DNA of 64,000 bases, taken from contig NC_044977.1 of the NCBI RefSeq assembly GCF_008728515.1, forward strand, positions 186,175,987 through 186,239,986, given 5' to 3'. Every line of letters starts with the position of its first letter. The first letter of the stretch is position 1. The translations under genes and the position numbers were made by a program. Positions 56,070 to 64,000 of this stretch are shown here, piece after piece. Origin of the DNA: Papio anubis. Taxonomy: Eukaryota; Chordata; Mammalia; Primates; Cercopithecidae. The notes below the pieces were generated by a model. The model saw nothing but the letters and a program-made list of their open reading frames with translations. It was not told the DNA's origin and did no database searches.

Positions 56070-56392
56070 GCCGGGCGCAGTGGCTCAAGCCTGTAATCCC
56101 ATCACTTTGGGAGGCCGAGACAGGCGGATCACGAGGTCAGGAGATTAAGACCATCCTGGCTAACACGGTGAAACCCCGTCTCTACTAAAAATACAAAAAC
56201 TAGCCGGGTGAGGTGGCGGCGCCTGTAGTCCCAGCTACTCGGGAGGCTGAGGCAGGAGAATGGCCGGAACCCGGGGGGCGGAGCCTGCAGTGAGCTGAGA
56301 TCCGGCCACTGCACTGCAGCCTGGGCGGCAGAGCGAGACTCTGTCTCAAAAAAAAAAAAAAAAAAAGTAAAATAAAAAATAAATAAATAAAT
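56070..56392 (+). mobile_element. Alu, Old World monkey AluY-type
   Basis: GCCGGGCGCAGTGGCTCAAG head, ACTAGCCGGGTGAGG, and GCTGAGATCCGGCCACTGCA. Target-site duplication AAATATTTTTAT (56058-56069 and 56393-56404) is perfect. Confidence 0.95.
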
Positions 56393-56404
56393 AAATATTT
56401 TTAT

Positions 56405-56635
56405 ATGCTGGTCACCTTTGGCTGCCTTGGACCTCCAGTACTACTGTGATTTTTTGTCATCATTCATAGGTAAAGAAAATGCTAAATTTTAGTTAAATAT
56501 TAGCATAAAGTAATACTTCTTTTTTTCCTGATCCAGGTTAGTGGAGTAGAATTCTTTCCTCATGTCTCTGAAAGTTTGGGATTTTAAAATCAAACTGATT
56601 GAGATTCAAGTATCAACATCCTTCTACACTGCATT
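56405..56635. other. Unassigned short stretch
   Basis: No feature is recognised. Confidence 0.35.
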
Positions 56636-56639
56636 AATA

Positions 56640-56765
56640 TAAGCTTTCCAAAATTCTGTTTCAGATTGTTGTAATACCTACCTGCGTGAGTTGGCACGAG
56701 AACAGACAATATCTGTAATAATATCTAGCCGAAGGTCACTGCTAAATAAATATAACATATTGTTA
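56640..56765 (+). mobile_element. MIR tail fragment
   Basis: ATTGTTGTAATACCTACCTG, then GTCACTGCTAAATAAATA, in MIR 3' order. Confidence 0.45.
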
Positions 56766-56779
56766 GTTTATTCAGACTT

Positions 56780-57005
56780 TATGGACAATGCAAGATGCAA
56801 TGCAACCCAACGCCCTGCATTTGAATCCCAGCATTGCTTCTTCTTATGAGACCTAAGCCACTTTAAATCTCAGTTAACGCATCTGGAATACGAGGGTGAT
56901 AATATTCATACCTACTCTTCAGCCTTTTTGTAACAAGTACACAGTCAGAAATGGGCTAGCATGACCTGGAAAACAGGAAATACTCAATAAACAATTAATT
57001 GAATG
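56780..57005 (+). mobile_element. MIR
   Basis: GCATTTGAATCCCAGCATTG, GAGACCTAAGCCACTTTAAA, ACGCATCTGGAATACGAGGG, then AAATACTCAATAAACAATTA. Confidence 0.75.
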
Positions 57006-57915
57006 AATGAGTGACTTACATCTCTAAATAAAATCAATTCTACTTCTTTGACTCTCACAAATTTCGGTTCCAGTTGAAACTAAAAATTATCCAAAACATG
57101 ACATGTATTTTATCTACTCATTCAAAATCAATGAAAGATAAATAATATATTGATTATTTTAAAACAAAAAGTTAGCATCTGAAGACAATGTTAATTCTTA
57201 AGTTAATAAACTCCTTCTGCAATATTTTTACAAACATCTTTTTACCAGATGCCATACTTTTTCTGAAATAATCTGAAGAAGTTGGTTAAATAAGCAGAGC
57301 ATATTTCAAATGAGAGATCAATGCAATTACAAGAAAAAAAATCTTTTAAATGAACAGATGTAATTACTTGTTTCTTAGTAAATTCTATTTTTATGTATCA
57401 AAAAATGCAAGTTTCAACATATTAGCTGAGGATGCATAGTTTAAAAATAAACAAAAATAAAAAGTTTCGGGGAAAAAAACACCTAATGAAATGCTAAGTG
57501 CTTAATGAATGCGAGGACTAAATATTTATTAAACAGAGGTCCCAGTGATACACAACGTAGTGGGACCAGGTAGATTTCACCATCTGATTGTTCAGGAGAG
57601 AGACCCAATTGCTCAAGCATACCCCAAATCTGCCCTTCAATTAAGTGCTGACTATTGGATTTCTTTCTCGCTTGCCTGTTAGTGCCCCCAGAGTCTGAAA
57701 GGCCAGCGTGGATGAAATGTGTTGCACATGTGTGGCACAAGTCTGGCCACCCCAGAGAGCTCTTCCTCAGTCTCTAGCTGATGTTTAACAGGAGAAGAAA
57801 ACATTAACAGATGCTGTGTCTTAGCTTTGCCTGCTGTCTTACTGTCTTCTCTAATGGGTCTCTGTTGGCCAATGATCATCTAACTTTAACTTTGGAAAGC
57901 TTCCTGGTAGCGTCA
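57006..57915. other. Unassigned stretch
   Basis: AT-rich to 57480, more mixed afterwards. Open frames of 66-85 codons on the minus strand (57483-57879) have no recognised motif. Confidence 0.4.
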
Positions 57916-58038
57916 AAGGAGGGAGAGCAGGAGAGACAAAAAGAGAGAGAAAGGGAGGGAGAGAGGGGGATTAGAAATAGGAAAGAGAGCGGAGATAAAG
58001 AAAGGGAGAAAGAAGGGGAAAGAGAGCGAGATAGAAAA
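57916..58038. repeat. GA-rich low-complexity tract
   Basis: Irregular GAGA, GGGA and AAAG units, with no fixed period. Confidence 0.9.
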
Positions 58039-58044
58039 CTATGT

Positions 58045-58210
58045 GGTGTCATGCTGAGAATTAAGACAATTGGAATGTAGTTCAATTGCAGCCTCTAATT
58101 TGCTGCGAAAAATTGAGCAAGTTACTATTCTCTATGCCTCGGTTTTCTGATCTATAAAATGAAAGTCCAGGGAATTAGGCAGCTTCAGATCCTATCTAGG
58201 GCTAACGTAG
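58045..58210 (+). mobile_element. MIR
   Basis: GAAAAATTGAGCAAGTTACT, ATGCCTCGGTTTTCTGATCT and ATAAAATGAAAGTCCAGGGA in MIR order. Confidence 0.7.
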
Positions 58211-58419
58211 TGGTGTGCACTGCTTAAAAGGCAGTCTTTAATTGCAATCTATCCTGCACAGTTACGACCTTCCCAAAACAATAAAACCTCTTGTAATAAG
58301 TCTAGTCTAGGCATTTAGAAAGATGTTTTATTATAGCATCAATAATATGCAGAAGGAAATTAATAACAAGTTTGCTATCTGCCATAGATTTTCCTACAGT
58401 TCTGCTTTTACATGATGAC

Positions 58420-58530
58420 AGACCTAGAAAGTAGCCTATTTCCGTTTAAGGAAAGGTAAAATTAAGTTCACAGGTAAATAACTTGACTAGGGTCAGAATA
58501 TTAATTAGCAAAGTGAGGATTTGATTCTTT
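58420..58530 (-). mobile_element. MIR fragment, antisense
   Basis: GGTAAATAACTTGACTAGGG, then TTAGCAAAGTGAGGATTTGA. Confidence 0.55.
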
Positions 58531-58625
58531 CAATTCATTTGTTCCTTCCCTCAATAAATGTTGCTGAACACCATGTCAGGTAGTGCTCTAGGAGAACAGA
58601 CAGAGCAGGGAACAAAGTATTTCAA
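58531..58625 (-). mobile_element. L2 3' end, antisense
   Basis: CCTCAATAAATGTTGCTGAA, CACCATGTCAGGTAGTGCTC, then GACAGAGCAGGGAACAAAG. Confidence 0.5.
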
Positions 58626-59200
58626 AGATCATATTTCTTTTTCTACTACACTGAAGATATGTTCCTGCCAGAATTTCTTGAGAATGTCAAGAAATCAGAT
58701 AATTTAAATTTTCTAAAACACATCAAATATTTGGGAAAAGAGACCTCCAATTCTCTATTATGGTAGCTTTGTGACATTTAGGCTCCAATTTTATATTTCA
58801 AATGTGAATTTCATCATGAGAAAAAGTGGATTTTATTAATCTCTTCTCTATACAAGCAAAGCATATATACACTTTTCTCTCCTTTTTTTAAGGGAGCAAC
58901 ACTAATACCTTACAATTTTTACTATGAAATGATGGAGCATAAATATAACTTTTGGAAAAAAATTAATTATTTCATGTAAAAAGGCAAACAGAAGGCCAAT
59001 ATTATTAACAGATTAGTAAAATTATTAAAATGAGCAATTAGAGAACAATAAGATAGACAGTTTACCACATCTACATCCTATTATTCTGTGCACTACATGT
59101 TAAGCCAAGTACAATGGAGGTTAAAAAGCTCAGAAGAATCCAGATCGTACCAAAAGACTTGGCAAGTTCCCTTGACTTGTTTCAAGATTGCTACTACTAT
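58626..59200. other. Unassigned AT-rich DNA
   Basis: No feature is recognised. Confidence 0.4.
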
Positions 59201-59204
59201 TGAA

Positions 59205-59440
59205 AACAATAATTACTGTTTATTGTATTCTTAGTATTTGCCTGACACTGTGTTAAGTGTTCGAAAGTATTGTAGCATTCATCTTGATAACTCTGTCATG
59301 TAGACATGATCATAAATTCATTTTATAAATGACGAAGTCTGAGAATTAGAGATGCTGAGTTACCTGCATAAAGGCAGAGAAAAAAATGTGGTAAGGCAGA
59401 TATTCGAAGCCAGATTCTTCTGAGTCCAAAGTGAATCTCC
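59205..59440 (-). mobile_element. MIR, antisense, nearly full length
   Basis: ATTTGCCTGACACTGTGTTA, TTCATTTTATAAATGACGAA, GAGTTACCTGCATAAAGGCA and GAAGCCAGATTCTTCTGAGT. Confidence 0.8.
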
Positions 59441-59515
59441 CAGCATCTAATGTAATACTTATTTTGAGATTTCAATTCTAAGTAATTAACAGAAAGATTA
59501 TATTGTTAATATAAC

Positions 59516-59760
59516 ATACCTTACATACCTATTCTGCTTTTTATTGTGCTTTGCTTTATTGTGTTTTGCAGATATTGCTTTTTTTTTTTATTTTAAATAA
59601 ATTGAAGGTTTGTGGCAACCTTGCATCGAGCAAGTTTACTGGTACCATTTTTTTTTAAAGCATTCACTTCATTTTTCTGTGTCACATTTTAGTTATTATT
59701 GCAATTTTTCAAACTTTTTAATTGTTATTATATCTGTTAGGGTGACCAATCCTCCATTAC
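59516..59760 (+). mobile_element. Tigger2-type DNA transposon, terminal fragment
   Basis: CATACCTATTCTGCTTTTTA, TTGTGTTTTGCAGATATTGC, TGAAGGTTTGTGGCAACCTT, GCATCGAGCAAGTTTACTGG and GTGTCACATTTTAGTTATTA follow one end of Tigger2. No transposase sequence is present. Confidence 0.8.
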
Positions 59761-59799
59761 ATTAGGCAAGATAGTATGAGAGATTCTAGAATATTTCTT

Positions 59800-60070
59800 T
59801 CTTCTTCTTCAAACTTTTTTGAGTGTGACCTGCAGTATGAAACACATTTTTATCGCAACCTAGTATACATATAGATGCACATATTTAGCTGAAACAATAT
59901 CTCACAGAAGTAATATTTGCCTTTACTATATTGTTAAACTCTGACATTTTACTACCATATAGTATTTTTTTTTTCGCTGAATGCAATGAACTAAATTAGT
60001 TTCACAACTCAGTAATAGGCCATAACTTACTATTTCAAAAGTATTGTCTGAAAAAACATTGAGAGAGCGA
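59800..60070 (+). mobile_element. Probable hAT fossil
   Basis: TTTTGAGTGTGACCTGCAGT, CGCTGAATGCAATGAACTAA and TTTCACAACTCAGTAATAGG resemble an old hAT element. The family is uncertain. Confidence 0.4.
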
Positions 60071-60149
60071 AATGCTGATAATCTATGTGCCCTAGAGGAA
60101 GGACTCAGGTAAAGTACAGGCCATGTTAGATGATTGTTAAAAATATGAG

Positions 60150-60438
60150 GTTTGGGCCAGACGTGGTGGCTCACACTTGTAATTCCAGCACTTTGGGAGG
60201 CCGAGGTGGGTGGATCACCTGAGATCAGGGGTTCCAGACCAGCCTGGCCAACATGGTGAAACCCCGTCTCTATTAAAAATACAAAAATTAGACATGCGTG
60301 GTGGGGCACACCTGTAATCCCAGCTACTTGGGAGGCTGAGGCAAGAGAATCACTTGAACCTGGGAGGCAGAGGGTGCAGTGAGCCACAACTGTGCCACTG
60401 CACTCCAGCTCCAGCCTGGGCAACAAGGGCAACAGAAG
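60150..60438 (+). mobile_element. Alu, 3'-truncated
   Basis: GGCCAGACGTGGTGGCTCAC head, ends near CCTGGGCAACAAGGGCAAC with no A-tail. CTCCAG is duplicated in the right arm (CTCCAGCTCCAGCC). The missing tail coincides with the rearranged region that follows. Confidence 0.93.
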
Positions 60439-60454
60439 TCTGAATATATGTATA

Positions 60455-60886
60455 TCCTCAGGAATAGGAGCAAGCAGGAGTCATTTCTTTTCTTTTCTTT
60501 TTCTTTTCCTTTTTTTTTTTTTTGAGACGGAGTCTCCCTCTGTTGCCCAGGCTGGAGTGCAGTGGCGCGATCTGGGCTCACTGCAAACTCCGCCTCCTGG
60601 GTTCACGCCATTCTCCTGCCTCAGCCTCCCCAGCAGCTGGGAGTACAGGCTCCCGCCACCACGCCCAGCTGATTTTTTGTATTTTTAGTAGAGATGGGGT
60701 TTCACCATGTTACCCCCAGGATGGTATCGATCTGCTGACCTCGTGATCCACCCGCCTCGGCCTCCAAAAGTGCTGGAATTACAGGCGTGAGCCACCGCGC
60801 CTGGCCAGTCATTTCTTAAAAGAAGAGTTGCCTGGCCTACATCTTTAAGAAGAACAGAAACTCACCTTGCAAACATAGTTCAAGTA
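60455..60886 (-). repeat. Inverted copy of 55720-55823, split by an Alu
   Basis: 60455-60488 and 60807-60886 together are the reverse complement of 55720-55823 with two substitutions. The intervening Alu is a later insertion, since it duplicates AGTCATTTCTT. Flanking sequence on both sides is TATATGTATAT-like. Confidence 0.95.
60489..60806 (-). mobile_element. Alu (AluY-like)
   Basis: Antisense Alu with a T/C-rich tail. Target-site duplication AGTCATTTCTT (60479 and 60807). Confidence 0.94.
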
Positions 60887-61008
60887 TATGTGTATATATA
60901 CACACACACACATATCTATATGTATATATACATGTCAAACCTCATATATATGTATATATATGTGTGTGTGTATGTGTGTGTACATATATATATATATGAG
61001 GTTTGACA
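60887..61008. repeat. TA/TG/CA-rich tract with a long inverted repeat
   Basis: Mixed TA, CA and TG dinucleotides. TGTCAAACCTCATATATA (60933-60950) and TATATATGAGGTTTGACA (60991-61008) are perfectly complementary, with a 40-nt TG/TA loop. Confidence 0.93.
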
Positions 61009-61833
61009 TAAAAAGGAATGAGATGATGTCCTCTGAAGGGACATGGATGGAGCTGGAAGTCATTATACTCAGCAAACTAACCCCGGAACGGAAAACCAAG
61101 CACTGCATGTTCTCATTTATAAGTGGGAGCTGAATGATGAGAGCACAAGGATACAGTGAGGGGAACGACACACAGTGGGGCCTGTCTGGGATCAGGGTGG
61201 GGGTGGTGGAAGGGAGAGCATCAGGAAAAACAGCTATTGCAGGCTTGGCTTAATACCTAAGTAATAGTGTAACACTCACTGCGAAGGTCCGCGGCTTCAC
61301 TCCTGAAGTCAGGAGACCACGAACCCACCAGAAAGAAGCACCTCCGGACGCGACGGAACGTCAGAAGGAACAAACTCTGCACACACCATCTTTAAGAACT
61401 GCTAACACTCACCGCGAGGGTCCGCGCCTTCTTTCTTGGAGTCAGCGAGACCAAGAACCCACGGAAGGAAGGTGAGTTTACAAACCTTTAGCTAGACACA
61501 GAGCGCTCATTGGTGCATTTACAATCCTTTAGCTGGACGGAAAAGTTCTCCAAGTCCCCGCCCTTCCCAGAAGCCTAGCCCGCTTCACCTCTCACTGGCA
61601 CTGGCTGCGGGACTTTGCGGCTCCTAACCCTGGCACTCCAGCAGCCCAGAGGGAGCTGGTCTCAGACAACCAAGAGGAAAAGAGGGGAAGCGAGAAAGAG
61701 AGGGAGACCCACTGGAAGGAGCCAATTCCGGACACAATAGGTTGATAAGTGCAGGAAACCACCATGGCACACGTTTACCTATGTAACAAACCTGCACATC
61801 CTGCACATGTAACTATAAATAAATAAATAAATA
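61009..61833 (+). mobile_element. Young L1 (L1PA-like) 3' end, split by an LTR-like element
   Basis: Sense ORF2 end from AAAAGGAATGAGATGATGTC and the 3' UTR (GGGCCTGTCTGGGATCAGGG) to GCTTAATACCTAAGTAATAG. L1 resumes after the insertion with GTTGATAAGTGCAGGAAACC and ends in (AAAT)n. About 5.2 kb of L1 is missing at the 5' side. Confidence 0.92.
61268..61736 (+). mobile_element. Chimeric LTR12/HERV-9-like LTR element
   Basis: Starts TGTAACACTCACTGCGAAGG and ends CCAATTCCGGACACA, both found near the 3' end of LTR12. Two diverged copies of the CACTCACYGCGARGGTCCGC unit occur at 61273 and 61410. Between about 61471 and 61700 lies an inverted segment whose reverse complement reads like the 5' part of LTR12 (GTGAGAGGTGAAGC, GGGGACTTGGAGAACTTTTC, CTAGCTAAAGGTTTGTAAAC). 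ATAG flanks both ends, as a 4-bp target-site duplication. No coding sequence is present. Confidence 0.75.
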
Positions 61834-61869
61834 AGGCTTTAGAATGAAATTGAGTTTAGGGCCATGAAT

Positions 61870-61915
61870 ACAGTTTGGCGGTTAAGGGCACAGAGGCGAT
61901 GTTTGACATCAGAGT
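61870..61915 (+). mobile_element. Possible MIR head
   Basis: ACAGTTTGGCGGTTAAGGGC then ACAGAGGCG resembles the MIR tRNA-like start. Short. Confidence 0.35.
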
Positions 61916-62164
61916 AGATAAATTATTTGAAGAGAGAAAAACAAAAAGAATAAAGCAGAAGATGAAAAATTAAACTCTACTGAGTACCCACAGTTCTGCA
62001 GTGAGTACAGAGGAGGAATTAGAGAAGGTACACTGTATATATAGTGGTTGTATATGTATATGAATGAAGGATTTAGTAAAGTATCATTTATGATTATCGT
62101 TTTTGGAGTCAGAAATATTTTCTTTATTTTATAGTGAAGTTTTTGTTTTAAGATTAATACTATT
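61916..62164. other. Unassigned AT-rich DNA
   Basis: No feature is recognised. Confidence 0.35.
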
Positions 62165-62464
62165 GGCCGGGCGTGGTGGCTCACACCTGTAATCCCAGCA
62201 CTTTGGGAGGCCGAGGCGGGCAGATCACAAGATCAGGAGATCGAGACTATCCTGGCTAACACGGTGAAACCCGGTCTCTACTAAAAATACAAAAAATTAG
62301 CCAGGCGTGGTGGTGGGTGCCTGTAGTCCCAGCTACTTGGGAGGCTGAGGCAGGAGAATGGCATGGACCCGGGAGGCAGAGCTTGTAGTGAGCCGAGATC
62401 GTGCCACTGCACTCCAGCCTGGGCTACAGAGCTAGACTCCGTCTCAAAAAACAACAAAAAAAGA
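62165..62464 (+). mobile_element. Alu (AluY-like)
   Basis: GGCCGGGCGTGGTGGCTCAC head, AAGATCAGGAGATCGAGACT, tail with CAA interruptions. I do not see a matching target-site duplication. Confidence 0.94.
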
Positions 62465-62915
62465 AACCTCCTCCACAGAAGCACTCATATTGGTGTTTGG
62501 GAACTGTAGTCTAATTAAATTGACACATCACAGCTCTGTTGCTGGTTCTTGTTATGCCTCTCTCTCTATGTCTCTACTATTGTCAGTATGCTGGTTCATT
62601 GTGGAGTATAAAATTATTCTTCTCTACGAGCAAGTCGTGATCAGTTTCTTGTCTAAAAATGTTCCTATAAGTCCAGGAAAGATGGCTTATTCTGCCATCT
62701 TGTGGCTTGTTTTATTATGTTATCACTGTTCTTTGAGAAGTAATGGGTTAAAAGAAAACCAAACCAAAATTTACCCGAAGGTATATTTTAATTATAGTAC
62801 ATACTAAGTGTATTTTGGAGGCAATAGAGCTAGGAAAATAAAAATATGAGGTATATCCTTCTCTTAAGGTTGATATTGGGCACCCATTCAGAATATTCCT
62901 TCTCATAAAGTTCTA
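62465..62915. other. Unassigned stretch
   Basis: A 105-codon frame (62490-62807) has hydrophobic runs but no recognised domain. Confidence 0.4.
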
Positions 62916-62919
62916 GGAA

Positions 62920-63520
62920 AAAGAATAATAAACTAAGTAGGAAAAGCCTAACATGAAATGAACAAGATATTTATGAGGAAAATTATAGAACCTTACTAAC
63001 GAACATAGAATAATGAAGGGATATATTGTAATTGTTAAAAGAAGATTTATTATTATAATATGCATACACCTTCCAAAGTAAGCTACAAGTCCAAAAATAT
63101 CACAGGCAAAACCCCCAAATAATGTTGTTTGTGTATTTGAATATTATAACTTCGTAGTAGAGTTCAAATGAAAGAGAATATGTGAAACGATAACAAAAGA
63201 AAAATGAAAAAGAAAGAGGAGAAGAAAAAGGACTTGCTTAAGATATAAAATGCACCATAACATAACAGTCATTAAAAGATACAAAATATGCAAAAGCAAA
63301 CAAGTAGGCCAATTGAATAGCATTACAAGTCCAGGAAGAAACTCATGAAAAGTATTGACACTCAGCTGATGATTTCAGTGACATTTTAAGTTGGCGGGGG
63401 AAAAAGAGAGCAAGTATTTCACGAATGATGTTTTAAAAATTTACCATGCATTAGGAAAAAAATAGAGTTATTTTCAACTTTAAGCTATATACCAATATGA
63501 ATTTCTTACATTTTGAGAGG
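62920..63520 (+). mobile_element. Old L1 (L1M-type) ORF2 fragment
   Basis: AAAATTATAGAACCTTACTA, GACATTTTAAGTTGGCGGGG, GAATGATGTTTTAAAAATTT and AAAAAAATAGAGTTATTTTC follow old L1 ORF2 3' order, very diverged. Confidence 0.5.
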
Positions 63521-63548
63521 TAGATGTGGAAAAAAGTCTATGTAAATA

Positions 63549-63912
63549 TGATATGGCTTGGCTGTGTTCCCACCCAAATCTCATCTTGAATTATAGCTCC
63601 CATAATTCCCATGTGTTGTGGGAGGGACCTGGTGGAAGGTAATTGAATCATGGGGGCAGTTCCCCCATACTGTTCTCATGGTAGTGAATAAGTCCCATGA
63701 GATCTGATGGTTTTATAAGGGGAAACCCCTTTTGCTTGGCTTTCATTCTCTCCTTGACTGCTACCATGTAAGATGTACCTTTCGCCTTCTGCCGTGAGTG
63801 TGAGGCCTCCCCAGCCAAGTGGAACTGTGAGTCCATTAAACCTCTCTTTTTCTTTGTAAACTGCCCAGTCTTGGCTATGTCTTTATCAGCAGCATGAGAA
63901 CAGACTAATACA
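63549..63912 (+). mobile_element. MaLR LTR (THE1/MST-type), complete
   Basis: TGATATGGCTTGGCTGTGTT to CAGACTAATACA, with the ATTAAACCTC polyadenylation region and GTCTTTATCAGCAGCATGAG near the end. Confidence 0.95.
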
Positions 63913-64000
63913 TTAAATTGGTACTGGTGGACTGGGGTGCTGCTGTAAAGATACCCAAATATGTGGAAGTGGCTTTGGAACTGGGTAACAAGCAGGGGTT
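63913..64000 (+). mobile_element. MaLR internal region, start (runs off the window)
   Basis: TTGGTACTGGTGGACTGGGG, GTGCTGCTGTAAAGATACCC and TTTGGAACTGGGTAACAAGC are the first bases of a THE1/MST internal region. The LTR is therefore a 5' LTR, and more of the element should lie to the right. Confidence 0.9.

Noticed and set aside
14318..59440. tRNA genes at MIR heads
   Set aside because: MIR heads are ancient tRNA-derived remnants. None can fold into a tRNA with intact A and B boxes by reading.
59926..60432. 168-codon minus-strand open frame
   Set aside because: Its first two-thirds are translated antisense Alu and the rest comes from the hAT fossil. No domain.
4781..62484. Many 60-110 codon frames with SPRLECSGAIS- or VETGFHHVGQ-like sequences
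   Set aside because: These are the well-known translations of antisense or sense Alu. None has flanking gene structure.
2010..63912. The two MaLR LTRs (2010 and 63549) as the ends of one provirus
   Set aside because: They differ in sequence, the first follows internal 3' sequence and the second precedes internal 5' sequence, so they belong to separate elements.
1..64000. A new multi-gene biological system
   Set aside because: No intact multi-exon or multi-gene coding signal is visible on either strand. The unusual content is rearrangement and transposition history.

Overview
The window reads as non-coding primate nuclear DNA, most probably from an Old World monkey. Most of it is interspersed repeats: about 31 dimeric Alus, several Alu/7SL-type monomers, L1, L2, MIR, MaLR and HERV-L LTRs, and hAT and Tigger DNA transposons. 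Alu, L1 and MaLR elements of these kinds are primate (simian) features. Four Alus (7079-7378, 26715-27026, 49899-50082, 56070-56392) carry variants such as CTCAAGCCTG, ACTAGCCGGG and GATCCGGCCACTGC, which I associate with the cercopithecid AluY (AluYR-like) lineage rather than human AluY. I see no intact protein-coding gene, no CpG island of normal size and no bacterial-type feature. The genic remains are a broken NMNAT1 retrocopy and a full-length but mutated U6 snRNA copy.

Layout. 1-12 kb: unassigned AT-rich DNA, a MaLR 3' end ending in an A-rich tract, a 2.7-kb old L1 split by two Alus, L2 pieces, and an antisense L1 3' end. 12-24 kb: a comparatively GC-rich unassigned block (12.8-14.2 kb), MIRs, Alus, a 7SL/Alu-type monomer inside an old L1, a CA microsatellite, and an Alu whose tail has become a 190-bp GA/GGAA tract. 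24-34 kb: the most layered part. It holds an inverted Alu pair, an antisense L1 containing a HERV-L-type LTR that itself contains an Alu, a U6 copy fused to the 5' end of that L1, a second L1 interrupted by a 3.4-kb insert carrying the NMNAT1 retrocopy, tandem MIRs, and a short L1 with a textbook 5' inversion and target-site duplication. 34-50 kb: unassigned DNA, a second Alu-tail TTCC microsatellite, old L1 and L2, MER5 interrupted by Alu-in-Alu, and a hAT fossil. 50-60 kb: three MER5-type copies, one split by an MLT2-type LTR, a deleted Tigger1, and MIRs in both orientations. 60-64 kb: an inverted copy of a 104-bp segment from 55.7 kb, an AT/TG hairpin, a young L1 3' end interrupted by a rearranged LTR12/HERV-9-like element, an old L1, and a MaLR LTR running off the window end.

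Nothing here looks like a new coding system. The most unusual structures are rearrangements: the 98% identical inverted dispersed duplication (55720-55823 and 60455-60886), the chimeric LTR12-like element with TG...CA ends (61268-61736), the U6-L1 fusion (25046-27510), and several short palindromes that look like template-switch products (8594-8640, 44279-44310, 60933-61008). Repeat family names were assigned by reading and recall of consensus sequences, without a search. Boundaries of old repeats are approximate.
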